Assembly (NCBI GenBank): GCA_034437215.1
Contig: DAOTVC010000117.1
Location: forward strand, 1 to 50,791
Source: DAOTVC01 sp034437215
Lineage (GTDB): Bacteria > Chloroflexota > Anaerolineae > B4-G1 > SLSP01
DNA length: 50,791 nt
Direction of reading: 5' to 3'
This document shows, piece by piece, positions 23,069 to 31,793 of this stretch (position 1 is the stretch's first letter; every line of letters starts with the position of its first letter). Below the pieces are notes generated by a model. That model had not been told where the DNA came from. It did no database searches and saw nothing but the letters and a program-made list of their open reading frames with translations. The position numbers and the translations under genes are program-made.

Positions 23069-23416
23069 ATGGAACGCATGGTTGCCTTTTGTGGGCTCAT
23101 CTGTACCGAATGCCCCGCGTACCTCGCTACGCAGACCGATGACGACGCAGCGCGGGCACGCGTGGTTGCGCAGTGGACAGAGGCCTATGGTCTCGAAGGG
23201 TTGGCCGTCAGCGACGTCAACTGCGACGGCTGCAGCGCTAGGAGCCGCCTCTCCAACTTCTGCTACGAGTGTCCCATCCGCAAGTGTGCGGAGGCCCGCG
23301 CCCTTCCCAACTGCGCGCACTGCGAGGACTATGAGGGCTGTGAACACCTCAACGGCTTCTTCACCATCGCGCCCGAAGCAAAGGCCTTCCTCGACGAGAT
23401 CCGGGCGGCTATCTGA
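23069..23416 (+). CDS. DUF3795 cysteine-rich protein
   Basis: A 115-residue protein of the DUF3795 family, which has many paired cysteines and probably binds a metal. It starts MVAFCGLICTECPAY, the typical family opening, and continues with NCDGCSARSRLSNFCYECPIRKC and NCAHCEDYEGCEHL, giving at least twelve Cys. No catalytic role is known. The ATG at 23069 follows GAAGGAG; the upstream in-frame part covers the leader hairpin and is not coding. The mutM-like gene begins one base after the stop, so both are one operon, which could point to a DNA-repair or redox connection. Confidence 0.9.
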   Translation: MERMVAFCGLICTECPAYLATQTDDDAARARVVAQWTEAYGLEGLAVSDVNCDGCSARSRLSNFCYECPIRKCAEARALPNCAHCEDYEGCEHLNGFFTIAPEAKAFLDEIRAAI

Positions 23417-23417
23417 G

Positions 23418-24224
23418 ATGCCCGAGCTGCCCGAGATCCGCAACCTGGCGCGACAGATGCAGGCAGCCCTGGTGGGCAAACGCATCACCGGTAGCGACGT
23501 CCTACAGCCCAAGTCGCTCAATCTACCCGTCGGCGAGTTCACCGCCGCATTAGCCGGCAACACTATCGGGGCGGTCACCTCCCGGGGCAAATGGCTCCGG
23601 TTGGATCTCGCACAGGGCCGGCTCTTCCTCAACCTGGGCATGGGAGGGGAGGTCCTCCTCGTATCACGGAACAACCTACCCGCAAAGCGGCGGCTCGTCC
23701 TCGACTTCGACGACGACACCAGCCTCTCCATCAACTTCTGGTGGTTCGGTTATGCGCACTATGCGCAGGTTCCAGACGAACACGAACCGACGTCCAAGTT
23801 AGGGCCTGACGCCCTGGACCTCGACGTGGACGAACTCCACGCACTGTTGAAAGGCAGACGGGGACGTATCAAAAACTACCTCCTCGACCAATCGGTAGTC
23901 GCGGGTATCGGCAACTTCTACGTCCACGATATTCTCTTCCGGGCGGGTCTGCACCCACTGCGAACCGCGAACACCCTCAGCCGGGAAGATGTTGAGGTCC
24001 TGCATGCAGCCATCCACGAGGGTCTGCAGAGCAGCCTCGAGCGCGGCGGAGCCTTCTATGAGGTGGACCTCTACGGTCAGCAGGGCGGTTTTCGCCAAGA
24101 CGCCATCCTCGTAGGGTACAGGGAGGGTGAACCCTGCCCACGCTGTGACACGTCAGTGGAAAAGATCAAGACAGGCAGCACGAGCAGTTACATCTGCCCC
24201 CACTGTCAACCGCTCGACGCCTGA
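23418..24224 (+). CDS. Formamidopyrimidine-DNA glycosylase (Fpg/MutM family)
   Basis: A 268-residue base-excision repair glycosylase/AP lyase that removes oxidised purines. The mature N-terminus PELPE gives the nucleophile Pro and the catalytic Glu. The conserved Lys is in SRGKWLR (K58). The helix-two-turn-helix is VVAGIGNFYVHDILFRAGLHP with the conserved Asn. The C-terminal zinc finger has CPRC and CPHC. Between the Cys pairs the usual Arg (GGRST in classical MutM) is Thr in TGSTSSY, so the finger's DNA-contacting Arg is missing and damage specificity may differ. The ATG overlaps the DUF3795 end region closely (one-base gap). A hairpin at 24272-24312 follows. Confidence 0.9.
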   Translation: MPELPEIRNLARQMQAALVGKRITGSDVLQPKSLNLPVGEFTAALAGNTIGAVTSRGKWLRLDLAQGRLFLNLGMGGEVLLVSRNNLPAKRRLVLDFDDDTSLSINFWWFGYAHYAQVPDEHEPTSKLGPDALDLDVDELHALLKGRRGRIKNYLLDQSVVAGIGNFYVHDILFRAGLHPLRTANTLSREDVEVLHAAIHEGLQSSLERGGAFYEVDLYGQQGGFRQDAILVGYREGEPCPRCDTSVEKIKTGSTSSYICPHCQPLDA

Positions 24225-24271
24225 CGCATACTGGTCATCTGACCGGGTAAGGACTAGCCGCTTGACCGGCT

Positions 24272-24312
24272 ACAACTCTCCCCGCCTGCAGGGCGTAATC
24301 GGGGAGAGTTGT
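24272..24312 (+). terminator. Hairpin after the mutM-like gene
   Basis: A 13-bp perfect stem, ACAACTCTCCCCG with CGGGGAGAGTTGT, around a 15-nt loop, followed by TCTAT. A plausible terminator for the two-gene operon. Confidence 0.6.
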
Positions 24313-24361
24313 TCTATACTGGAGGACAACATAGGCGCTGCTGCTTAGGAAGTAGGCAAAT

Positions 24362-25036
24362 TTGGGAATCTATTACTATCCCTTCAAAAAGCCGGCACTG
24401 ATGGAACAGTTCGAGCGGTGGCTTGAGCACGCCCAACCGGTCTTCGAGCCTCTCTTGGGCTCTGAATTAACAGAGACCCTCATCCGTGAAGCACCCGACC
24501 GCTACGACACACTCCTCCCGGAGCTGCCCTACATCGGCGGAGACGCCAATCCCCTCACCCCCACCCTCATTGGATCCGCCTGGTGGCTCGTGGTCTATCG
24601 CGTGCTGGCGGAGCACGGTAAGCAGGCGGAGGATGTAGGCATCCTTATACGTGCTTTTCATGACGCCAAGGTGGCTCAGATCTCCCCAGAGGAGCGCCAG
24701 AAGATCGGCAAGCACCGCTTCAGCGAGACCTATCTGGATCAGCAGAGGACGCTGGCGGCGGAGAGCCAACAGCGCCGCTATCCCGGCGATTGGGTCTACG
24801 TCTTTATCGAGGGGGAGGGGGAGTCCTGCGACTACGGCATCGACTACCTGGAGTGTGCCATCCACAAGTTCTACACCGCTCAGGGCGTACCGGAGTTGAC
24901 CCGCTGGATCTGTAGAGCCGACTTCTACACAAGCGCGGCGCTGGAGCTGGGTCTGCGGCGCACCTGCACCCTCGCTGCGGGGTGCGCCAAGTGTGATTTC
25001 CGCTACAAGCAAGGACGCACGACCGACCCGAGTTAA
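24362..25036 (+). CDS. L-2-amino-thiazoline-4-carboxylate hydrolase-like protein
   Basis: A 224-residue soluble protein resembling the ATC hydrolase family (the enzyme that opens the thiazoline ring of ATC to cysteine derivatives in some pseudomonads). The C-terminal third, CDYGIDYLECAIHKFYTAQG, RADFYTSAALELGLRRTCTL and AGCAKCDFRYK, has the Cys/Asp/Tyr pattern of that family. The start is a TTG at 24362 after TAGGAAGTAGG; the first ATG is 13 codons in, has no ribosome site and would remove the family-like MGIYYYPFKKP opening. Many homologues are of unknown substrate, so the hydrolase name is by family only. It is a single gene behind a hairpin. Confidence 0.75.
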   Translation: MGIYYYPFKKPALMEQFERWLEHAQPVFEPLLGSELTETLIREAPDRYDTLLPELPYIGGDANPLTPTLIGSAWWLVVYRVLAEHGKQAEDVGILIRAFHDAKVAQISPEERQKIGKHRFSETYLDQQRTLAAESQQRRYPGDWVYVFIEGEGESCDYGIDYLECAIHKFYTAQGVPELTRWICRADFYTSAALELGLRRTCTLAAGCAKCDFRYKQGRTTDPS

Positions 25037-25157
25037 CCCTCTACACGCCGTCCCCCTGGCGGGCCCCCACCCTGACAACAGGCACCCGCCACAGTCTTAT
25101 CTTGTGATCCTCTATCACTATCCGCGATGCACGTCCACCGCTTCCTTCCTCGAGAAT

Positions 25158-25186
25158 TTGAGCTCCGCTCGATTAGGATATACAAT
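25158..25186 (+). promoter_or_regulatory. Possible promoter for aldo/keto reductase gene
   Basis: TTGAGC (25158-25163), 17 bp, TACAAT (25181-25186). The transcript would include the REP-like element in a leader of about 215 nt. Apart from this and the REP-like repeat, the 373-bp gap 25037-25409 shows nothing that I recognise. Confidence 0.4.
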
Positions 25187-25322
25187 TGGAGTAGAGCCTT
25201 CGTGCTTGGAGAGCGCAGGAGCTGCGACCCCTTTACTGAGCTACAGACGACTCTACTAGAGGGCTGAAGGCTTCAACATAGAGTATCACGTGGGCGCATT
25301 GCAAAATGGGTTGAGTGTGCGT

Positions 25323-25373
25323 TTGTAGTGCGCGCTTCAGCGCGCTTTTACGGCGATAAATCGCCTACTACAA
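25323..25373. repeat. REP-like three-way-junction repeat
   Basis: An outer 7-bp stem TTGTAGT/ACTACAA encloses two hairpins: GCGCGC-TTCA-GCGCGC (25330-25345) and GGCGAT-AA-ATCGCC (about 25352-25365). This is the shape of bacterial REP/BIME units. Partial relatives are at 14869-14896 and the CTTCAG-loop hairpin at 19458-19471. Confidence 0.7.
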
Positions 25374-25409
25374 GCCAGATAACCGCCACATCACTTTAAG
25401 GAGGGAGAG

Positions 25410-26381
25410 ATGGAATACACACATCTGGGGCGGACGGGACTACAGGTCAGTCGCCTCTGTTTGGGGACGATGAATTTCGGCCCTCAGACCGAAGAAGAAG
25501 AGAGCCGGGAGATCATGGATCGCGCTCTCGACCTCGGTATCAACTTCTTCGACACGGCCAACGTCTACGGTTGGGAGACGGGCGAGGGTATCACCGAACA
25601 GATCATCGGTCGCTGGCTGGCGCAAGGGGGCGGTCGGCGCGAAAGGATTGTGCTGGCGACCAAGGTCTACGGCAAGATGGGCGAGGGCCCCAACGACCAG
25701 GGGCTCTCGGCCTACCACATCAAGCGTGCCTGCGAGGAGAGCCTACGGCGCCTGCAGACGGATCATATCGACCTCTACCAGATGCACCACGTTGACAGAG
25801 AGGCCCCGTGGGAGGAGATCTGGCAAGCGATGGAGCAGCTGGTGCGGGAGGGCAAGGTCCTCTACGTCGGGAGCAGCAACTTCGCCGGCTGGCACATCGC
25901 CCAGGCGCTGGAGAGAGCAGAGCGCCGTCACTTCATGGGCCTGGTCTCCGAGCAGAGCCTCTACAACCTCACGGCGCGCACCATCGAGCTGGAGGTAATC
26001 CCCGCCGTGCAGGCGTACGGGCTCGGGCTCATCCCCTGGAGCCCTCTGGCGGGCGGTCTGCTGGCAGGAGCCGTTGCCAAGGCCCAGGAGGGCCGGCGGG
26101 CCTCGGAGCGGTCGCAGAAGCGCCTGGAGGAGTATCGCTCCCAGCTAGAGGCTTACGAAGCTTTCTGTGCTTCACGGGGCGATGATCCCGCCCTCGTAGC
26201 TCTGGCCTGGTTACAGCATCAACCCGCGGTCACCGCTCCTATCATCGGCCCGCGCACCATGGAGCAGCTGGAGAGCAGCATCGCAGCACTGGATATCTCG
26301 CTGGACGAGTCAGCTCTGGAACGCCTCGATGAGATCTTCCCCGGTCCCGGAGGTCCGGCTCCCGAGGCATATGCCTGGTAG
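25410..26381 (+). CDS. Aldo/keto reductase
   Basis: A 323-residue cytosolic NADPH-dependent oxidoreductase with a TIM barrel. The catalytic tetrad is complete: D48 and Y53 in FFDTANVYGW, K85 in LATKVYGKM and H126 in LYQMHHVDR. The C-terminal cofactor segment IIGPRTMEQLESSIAAL is present. It belongs to the broad group related to YajO and Kv-beta-like proteins, which reduce many aldehydes and ketones; the substrate cannot be given. The ATG follows AAGGAGGGAG. A strong GC-rich hairpin at 26390-26424 follows, so the gene is a single unit. Confidence 0.93.
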   Translation: MEYTHLGRTGLQVSRLCLGTMNFGPQTEEEESREIMDRALDLGINFFDTANVYGWETGEGITEQIIGRWLAQGGGRRERIVLATKVYGKMGEGPNDQGLSAYHIKRACEESLRRLQTDHIDLYQMHHVDREAPWEEIWQAMEQLVREGKVLYVGSSNFAGWHIAQALERAERRHFMGLVSEQSLYNLTARTIELEVIPAVQAYGLGLIPWSPLAGGLLAGAVAKAQEGRRASERSQKRLEEYRSQLEAYEAFCASRGDDPALVALAWLQHQPAVTAPIIGPRTMEQLESSIAALDISLDESALERLDEIFPGPGGPAPEAYAW

Positions 26382-26389
26382 GAAGACCC

Positions 26390-26424
26390 CCGGAGGAGGA
26401 GGGGCGTCCCGCCCCCTCCTCCGA
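26390..26424 (+). terminator. GC-rich hairpin after aldo/keto reductase gene
   Basis: CGGAGGAGG... pairs with ...CCTCCTCCG through a GGGGC/GCCCC inner stem with a small bulge, nine bases after the stop codon. There is no U-tract beyond it. Confidence 0.55.
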
Positions 26425-26476
26425 TCTCCTCACATCCTGAGCTACCATGGATTTGAGTAGCCGGTCCACACTACCA

Positions 26477-26485
26477 TGCTATAAT
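26477..26485 (+). promoter_or_regulatory. Extended -10 promoter of the large sensor kinase gene
   Basis: TG-C-TATAAT (26477-26485) is an extended -10 element. The nearest -35-like TTGAGT (26453-26458) is 21 bp away, too far for normal spacing, as extended -10 promoters tolerate. The leader would be about 54 nt. Confidence 0.6.
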
Positions 26486-26545
26486 GAGAGCAACATACCC
26501 TTTTTTGGCGCGGATCGCTCTGAAATTATGAGAGTCTAATTCTCG

Positions 26546-29500
26546 ATGACCTGGCAGTTCACACCTTATATCATCTTTACACTACTACCGGTGGCCATCG
26601 CCTCGGCGGTGGCTTATCTAGCCTGGCAGCGTCGTGCCGTTCCCGGGACCCCCTTCTTCATTGCCGTCATGTTGGCTCTCATCTGGTGGTCGGGCTTCTA
26701 CATGGTGGAGATGGTGAGCACCGACCGCGAGTTCATGATACGGGTGGCCCAGATGCAGTACCTGGGTATCGTCAGCGCCCCCGTCTGCTGGTTCCTCTTC
26801 GTCCTCTCCTACACGGGCAGCAAGCGAAACGTCACGCGGCCCGTCGTCCTGGCTCTCTTTGCTATTCCCATCACGGTCCTGGGTTTCGTCCTGACCAACG
26901 ACCTGCACTCCCTGCATTGGGCCGCGTTGCGCGAGAACGTCAGCCCGCGTCTGGTCTCCCTGGACATCACCTACGGCCCGGTCTTCTGGATTCACACGGT
27001 CTACTCCTACGCCCTCCTCTTCATGAGCACGCTGCTCCTCTGGCGTTTTGCCCGCCGCTCACACTCCATCTATCGAAATCAGGCCCGGGCGCTGGCAGCC
27101 GGCGCCTTCTTCCCCTGGCTGGGCAACTTCGTCTACCTCTTCGATCTGCTCCCCAACCCCAATCTTGACACCACCCCCTTCTTCTTTGCCGTCAGCGGCG
27201 CCATCGTCGGTTGGGCCGCTTTTCGCTACCGACTCCTCGATCTCATCCCCATCGCCCGGTGGGAGATGGTCCACAGCATGGGTGACGCCATACTGGCCCT
27301 CGACCTCCAGCACCGGATCTTGGATCTCAACCCCATAGCAGAGGAGATTCTGGGCGCAACGGCTGCCCAGGCGGTGGGGCGCTCCCTCTCCGAGATCCTA
27401 CCGGCAGAAGAGTACGAGCGCCTCGTAGCACTGCTCGTCACCGTACCGGAGACGCAGGCCGTACGTCAGGAGCTGAAGCTCGCGACCGCGGAGCAGACGC
27501 GGTACTATGACGTGCGCATCAGCTCCCTCCTGGATCACGTCAACCGTCGCAGCGGCTACCTCCTGGTGCTCCACGACGTCACCGAACGCAAGATCCTCGA
27601 AGCCTCCCTGGAGGTCCAGGTGCAGCGCATCGAGAAGATGTTGGCCATCGCGCGGGCCACCACCCACCACCTGTCGCTGCTGGAGATGTTGCAGAATACG
27701 CTGGACATTATCGTCTCCCTGACCCAGGCAGAGCGGGGTACGATCTTCCTCCTCAACGAGGAGCGGCGAGTGACCCGCAGTGTTATGGCTCTGGCCGATG
27801 CTCCAGCCGTGGCTTCGGAGACGCTGACCGCCACGATAGTCAAAGACGGCATTCTGGGCTGGTTATACGATCATCAGCAGGTAGCCTTGATCGAGGATAC
27901 CCACATCGACGAGCGCTGGGAGCCCCTACCCGGCAAGCTCAACGGCACGCGCTCCGCTCTGGGCGTCCCCATCGTCCAAGGGAAGCAGATGATTGGGGTG
28001 CTGCTGCTACAGCACCCTCAACCGGCACACTTCTCCTCCCGCGATGCCGAAATGATGGTCGCTGCAACCCAACAGATGGCCCTGGCCATCTGGAACGCGC
28101 AGATGTACGAGGAACAGCGGAGGATGGTGGAGGAGCAGACGATACTCTACGAGGTGCTCCGCGCCCTGCACCAACCACGCCACCCCGACCAGCTCGTCCA
28201 GATGGCGGTCACGACCGTCGCCGGAATCACCCGTTGGCCTCTGGTCGCCTTCGTCACCCTGGACAAGTCAGCGGCGAGCCTGGAGGTGGAAGCGGTTGCG
28301 GGGGAGATGGCCGCGGCCTGTGATAATACCCTGCCGGTAAGCTCTACCCTGCTGGAGCGCAGCTGGCAGGAGGGCAAGTCCTTCTACACGCCCAACGTCC
28401 ATGCTGTCGGAGAGGGGCTTCTGGAACTCTCCGATGACTCGCCTATCGTCAGCCTGCTGCTCGTAGGACTGCGCCAGGAGAAGCAGGTCCGCCGTTTACT
28501 CTGCATCGCCAGCGATGAACGGAATGCTTTCAGCATCGAGGAGCGGCGTCTGGCAGAGGCACTAGGGGACGTCATCACCTTGGCCCTACGCAACGCGCAG
28601 CTCTACATCACCCTGCAGACCGAGCTCATCGAGCGTAAGCGGGTGGAGGATCGCCTGTGGACCACGCTCCGCAAGACCGATTCCCTCTACCACATCAGCC
28701 GCTCTCTCATGGGTACATACGAGTTATCGGAGGTCTTCAGGATCTCGGTGCAAGGAGCCGTTCGCGCCCTGAATGCCAACCGAGTCCTCGCCATCGCCCT
28801 CGACGTTACGAATGGAAGGGTCCTGGAGCGCATCAGCAGTGGAGCGGATGTCCCCGAGGTCTGGCGAGCTCCCTTCGCTGAGCTCCTGGAAGGGCTCGTC
28901 GGCTGGGCCATCCGCGAGAACCAGCCCATCCTCGCCACCAAGGAGGGACCGGGAGAGAGAGCCTCCTCTCCGAAGCGCCGTCCGGCGGAGATGGAGTTGG
29001 GAGCCACCATCATCACCCCACTGACCTACATGAACGACGTCTACGGAGTCCTCATCGCCACCAATCGACCTGAGCAGCGTGATTTTACCCAGCAGGACGT
29101 CGATCTGATGCTCGCTGCCTCCGCGCAGGTTGCCAGCACCATCCACAACGTACGCCTCTTCCAACAGGTGATCGAGGAACAACGCAGATTGCGCGCTCTC
29201 GTACAATCCAGCCGCGATGGCGTGATCCTGGTGGGCATGCAGCTGAATATACTGGTCATCAACCAGCCCGTCGGCACCTACCTGGGTCTATCGGGTGTGG
29301 CAGAGGATTGGATAGGGTGCTCTATTATCCGCCTGTTGCAAGAGTTGCGAGGACACGGACGGGAGATGGTGTGGACCGCGCTTATGGAGATCCGGCGCCT
29401 CCAGTCGGGCGAGACCGAGGCCCGGGAGTGGGAAAGCCAGGTGAGCAACCGCATCCTTCACTGGTTCAACTTCCCTGTTCCCGGTGAAGAGGGGCCTCTG

Positions 29501-30232
29501 GGACGGCTCGTGGTGATCCGTGACGTGACCGATGCGCGGCTGCTGGACAGAATGCGGGAGGATCTGACCCACACGATGGTCCACGATCTTCGCAACCCCC
29601 TCACGGGTATCCACGGCTCGCTGCTCCTCCTGACCAAAACGGTTCACCATCTGCCCGAGAGCAGCCAGGAGCTCCTGGAGATCGCCAAGAACAACACCAG
29701 CCGGATGCTCAAGCTGGTCAACGCCATTCTCGACATCAGCCGCCTGGAGAGCGGGCAGATGCCCCTCAAGATGAGTACCTTCCCGCCGCGCACCCTGATA
29801 GGAGAGGTCTTGAAGATGGAGGAGCCCCTCGCCAAGCAGCAGAACATCCAACTGCTCGGCAAGATCCCCGAGGATCTGCCCCCCATCAGAGCCGATCAAG
29901 AGCTGATCTCCCGCACCCTCCAGAATTTGGTCGGCAATGCCATCAAGTTCACGCCCTCCGGGGGACGGGTCAAGGTGGAAGCCCAGATCAAGACGGAGAC
30001 GCCCGACAAGGTCTACTTCTCGGTTGTCGACAATGGGCCGGGGATTGTGCCGGAGCTCAAAGAGCGGCTCTTCAATAAGTTCGTGACCGGCGATGATCAG
30101 AATCGAGGCAGCGGCCTGGGCCTGGCCTTCTGTCGCATGGTTCTCCAATCTCACGGCGAGGAGATCTGGGTCGATACCGCTCCCGGTCAGGGCAGCACCT
30201 TCACCTTCACCCTCTCAGTAAGCGTAAGTTAA
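26546..30232 (+). CDS. Large multi-domain sensor histidine kinase (7TM-PAS-GAF3-PAS)
   Basis: A 1228-residue membrane kinase. Order: 7TM histidine-kinase sensor module (about 1-230), PAS (240-350), GAF (378-520), a second, more divergent GAF (534-685), third GAF (713-868), PAS (881-998), HisKA with phospho-acceptor H1013 in MVHDLRNPL, and HATPase with NLVGNAIKFTPSGG (near 1128), DNGPGI (1161) and GSGLGLAFC (1189). Short coiled-coil linkers join the modules. There is no receiver domain and no response regulator gene beside it, so the partner is elsewhere. The ATG lacks a clear Shine-Dalgarno. Multiple GAF/PAS modules suggest integration of several small-molecule or redox signals. The stop is followed by a solitary MITE end. 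Confidence 0.93.
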   Translation: MTWQFTPYIIFTLLPVAIASAVAYLAWQRRAVPGTPFFIAVMLALIWWSGFYMVEMVSTDREFMIRVAQMQYLGIVSAPVCWFLFVLSYTGSKRNVTRPVVLALFAIPITVLGFVLTNDLHSLHWAALRENVSPRLVSLDITYGPVFWIHTVYSYALLFMSTLLLWRFARRSHSIYRNQARALAAGAFFPWLGNFVYLFDLLPNPNLDTTPFFFAVSGAIVGWAAFRYRLLDLIPIARWEMVHSMGDAILALDLQHRILDLNPIAEEILGATAAQAVGRSLSEILPAEEYERLVALLVTVPETQAVRQELKLATAEQTRYYDVRISSLLDHVNRRSGYLLVLHDVTERKILEASLEVQVQRIEKMLAIARATTHHLSLLEMLQNTLDIIVSLTQAERGTIFLLNEERRVTRSVMALADAPAVASETLTATIVKDGILGWLYDHQQVALIEDTHIDERWEPLPGKLNGTRSALGVPIVQGKQMIGVLLLQHPQPAHFSSRDAEMMVAATQQMALAIWNAQMYEEQRRMVEEQTILYEVLRALHQPRHPDQLVQMAVTTVAGITRWPLVAFVTLDKSAASLEVEAVAGEMAAACDNTLPVSSTLLERSWQEGKSFYTPNVHAVGEGLLELSDDSPIVSLLLVGLRQEKQVRRLLCIASDERNAFSIEERRLAEALGDVITLALRNAQLYITLQTELIERKRVEDRLWTTLRKTDSLYHISRSLMGTYELSEVFRISVQGAVRALNANRVLAIALDVTNGRVLERISSGADVPEVWRAPFAELLEGLVGWAIRENQPILATKEGPGERASSPKRRPAEMELGATIITPLTYMNDVYGVLIATNRPEQRDFTQQDVDLMLAASAQVASTIHNVRLFQQVIEEQRRLRALVQSSRDGVILVGMQLNILVINQPVGTYLGLSGVAEDWIGCSIIRLLQELRGHGREMVWTALMEIRRLQSGETEAREWESQVSNRILHWFNFPVPGEEGPLGRLVVIRDVTDARLLDRMREDLTHTMVHDLRNPLTGIHGSLLLLTKTVHHLPESSQELLEIAKNNTSRMLKLVNAILDISRLESGQMPLKMSTFPPRTLIGEVLKMEEPLAKQQNIQLLGKIPEDLPPIRADQELISRTLQNLVGNAIKFTPSGGRVKVEAQIKTETPDKVYFSVVDNGPGIVPELKERLFNKFVTGDDQNRGSGLGLAFCRMVLQSHGEEIWVDTAPGQGSTFTFTLSVSVS

Positions 30233-30235
30233 GAT

Positions 30236-30250
30236 TGGGTGTGTTTCACT
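30236..30250. repeat. Solitary MITE end
   Basis: TGGGTGTGTTTCACT is identical to the left end of the element at 4064. No opposite end or flanking duplication is seen, so this is a truncated remnant or a chance match. A TTGACA at 30278-30283, with only a weak -10 partner, is a possible promoter for the next operon. Confidence 0.5.
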
Positions 30251-30325
30251 CTCGGTGCGCAAGCGGGGAGTTACTGCTTGACAGACCCCAGGGTAACCGT
30301 AACACTTCAAGCGAAAGGAGACAAG

Positions 30326-30634
30326 ATGTTCATCGTGCATGTCTTCGTCCACGTCAGCGAAGAGGCCGTCGAGGCCTTCAAGAAAGCGACCATCGAGAAC
30401 GCGCGCCACAGCGTCGAGGAGCCGGGCATCGCCCGCTTCGACGTCATCCAGCAGAAGGACGACCCCACCCGCTTCGTCCTCGTCGAGGTCTACCGCACGC
30501 CCGAGGATCCGGCGAAGCACAAGGAGACGGCTCACTACCAGGCCTGGCGCGAGACCGTCGCGGAGATGATGGATGAGCCCCGGCACTCCATTAAGTACGA
30601 GAACGTCTTCCCCGCAGACCAGGGTTGGGGATAG
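30326..30634 (+). CDS. Antibiotic biosynthesis monooxygenase (ABM) domain protein
   Basis: A 102-residue ferredoxin-like alpha/beta dimeric domain of the ABM/LsrG/YgiN group. MFIVHVFVHVSEEAVEAFKK begins the domain, and ARFDVIQQKDDPTRFVLVEVY is the central strand pair; the C-terminal HYQAWRETV segment with His is typical. Members are cofactor-free monooxygenases or isomerases acting on quinones or small keto compounds; LsrG isomerises phospho-AI-2. The start at 30326 follows GAAAGGAG. The iron-type alcohol dehydrogenase begins four bases after its stop, so the two are co-transcribed and probably act on the same carbonyl compound. Confidence 0.88.
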   Translation: MFIVHVFVHVSEEAVEAFKKATIENARHSVEEPGIARFDVIQQKDDPTRFVLVEVYRTPEDPAKHKETAHYQAWRETVAEMMDEPRHSIKYENVFPADQGWG

Positions 30635-30638
30635 CGCG

Positions 30639-31793
30639 ATGCGTTTCGAGTTTGCCACCGCAGAACGCATCATCTTCGGGCCGGGGACGCTGCGTGAGGT
30701 AGCCCCCCTGGCGGCCGAGATGGGGCATAAGGTCCTGGTCGTCACGGGAAGCAGTCCGGGACGGGCCTCATCCCTCGTCGATGCCCTCGTTGCGCACGGG
30801 ATCAAGACGGAGGGCTTCATTGTCGCCTACGAGCCGACGACAGAGACGGTGCGCGAGGGGACGGATCTGGCCCGCCGGACCGGCTGTGACCTGGTCATCG
30901 CCTACGGCGGGGGGAGCGTCATCGACGCCGGCAAGGCCATCGCCGCCCTCCTCACCAACGGAGGTGTGCCCCTCGACTACCTGGAGGTCATCGGGCGGGG
31001 GCAGCCCCTCACCGAGCCCCCTGCCCCCATGATTGCCATCCCCACGACGGCAGGCACCGGCGCCGAGGTGACCCGCAACGCCGTCCTGGCTTCACCGGAA
31101 CACCGTGTGAAGGTCAGCCTGCGCAGCCCGCTGATGCTCCCCACCCTGGCGGTGGTCGACCCCGTGCTCACCCACAGCGTGCCCCCGGAGGTCACGGCGA
31201 GCACGGGCCTGGATGCTTTCACGCAGGTGCTCGAGCCCTACATCTCCCACCAAGCGAACCCCCTGACCGACGGCTTCTGCCGGGAGGGGCTGGCGCGGGC
31301 CTCGACGGCCCTCCGTCAAGCCTACCGGCAGGGTAAAGATGCCGAGGCGCGGGAGGAGATGGCGCTGGTGAGCCTCCTCGGCGGGCTGGCGCTGGCCAAC
31401 GCCAAACTGGGGGCGGTCCACGGCTTCGCCGGAGTGCTGGGCGGTATGTACGACGCGCCCCACGGCGTTATCTGCGGGCGTCTGCTGCCCTATGTGATGG
31501 CGGCGAACGTCAGGGCCCTTCGGGAGCGCGAGCCCGATAGCCCGGCGCTGGAGCGCTACGAGGAGATCGCCATTATTCTGACCGGCGATTTCGATGCCGG
31601 GGTCCGGAAGGGGGTGGCGTGGGTCGAAGCGCTATGCGAAGATCTGAAGGTGCCCGGGTTGGCCTCCTACGGCGTGGAGCGCACGCACTTCCCGGAGATC
31701 ATCGAAAAAGCGCGCAACTCGAGCAGTATGAAGGGCAACCCCATCCGCCTGACGGACACCGAGCTGCGCCGTATTCTGGAGCAGGCACTGTGA
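30639..31793 (+). CDS. Iron-containing alcohol dehydrogenase family protein
   Basis: A 384-residue enzyme of the group III metal-dependent dehydrogenases. The NAD(P) glycine motif is AYGGGSVIDAGKA (88-100) and the second conserved block is IPTTAGTGAEVT (134-145). Of the four expected metal ligands, D192, H261 (HGFAGVLGG) and H275 (APHG) are present, but the position four after D192, normally His, is Q196 in GLDAFTQVLEPY. Metal use may therefore be changed; related branches such as maleylacetate reductases are also altered here. The ATG is four bases after the ABM gene, and the stop overlaps the next start (GTGA). Substrate unknown. Confidence 0.9.
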   Translation: MRFEFATAERIIFGPGTLREVAPLAAEMGHKVLVVTGSSPGRASSLVDALVAHGIKTEGFIVAYEPTTETVREGTDLARRTGCDLVIAYGGGSVIDAGKAIAALLTNGGVPLDYLEVIGRGQPLTEPPAPMIAIPTTAGTGAEVTRNAVLASPEHRVKVSLRSPLMLPTLAVVDPVLTHSVPPEVTASTGLDAFTQVLEPYISHQANPLTDGFCREGLARASTALRQAYRQGKDAEAREEMALVSLLGGLALANAKLGAVHGFAGVLGGMYDAPHGVICGRLLPYVMAANVRALREREPDSPALERYEEIAIILTGDFDAGVRKGVAWVEALCEDLKVPGLASYGVERTHFPEIIEKARNSSSMKGNPIRLTDTELRRILEQAL

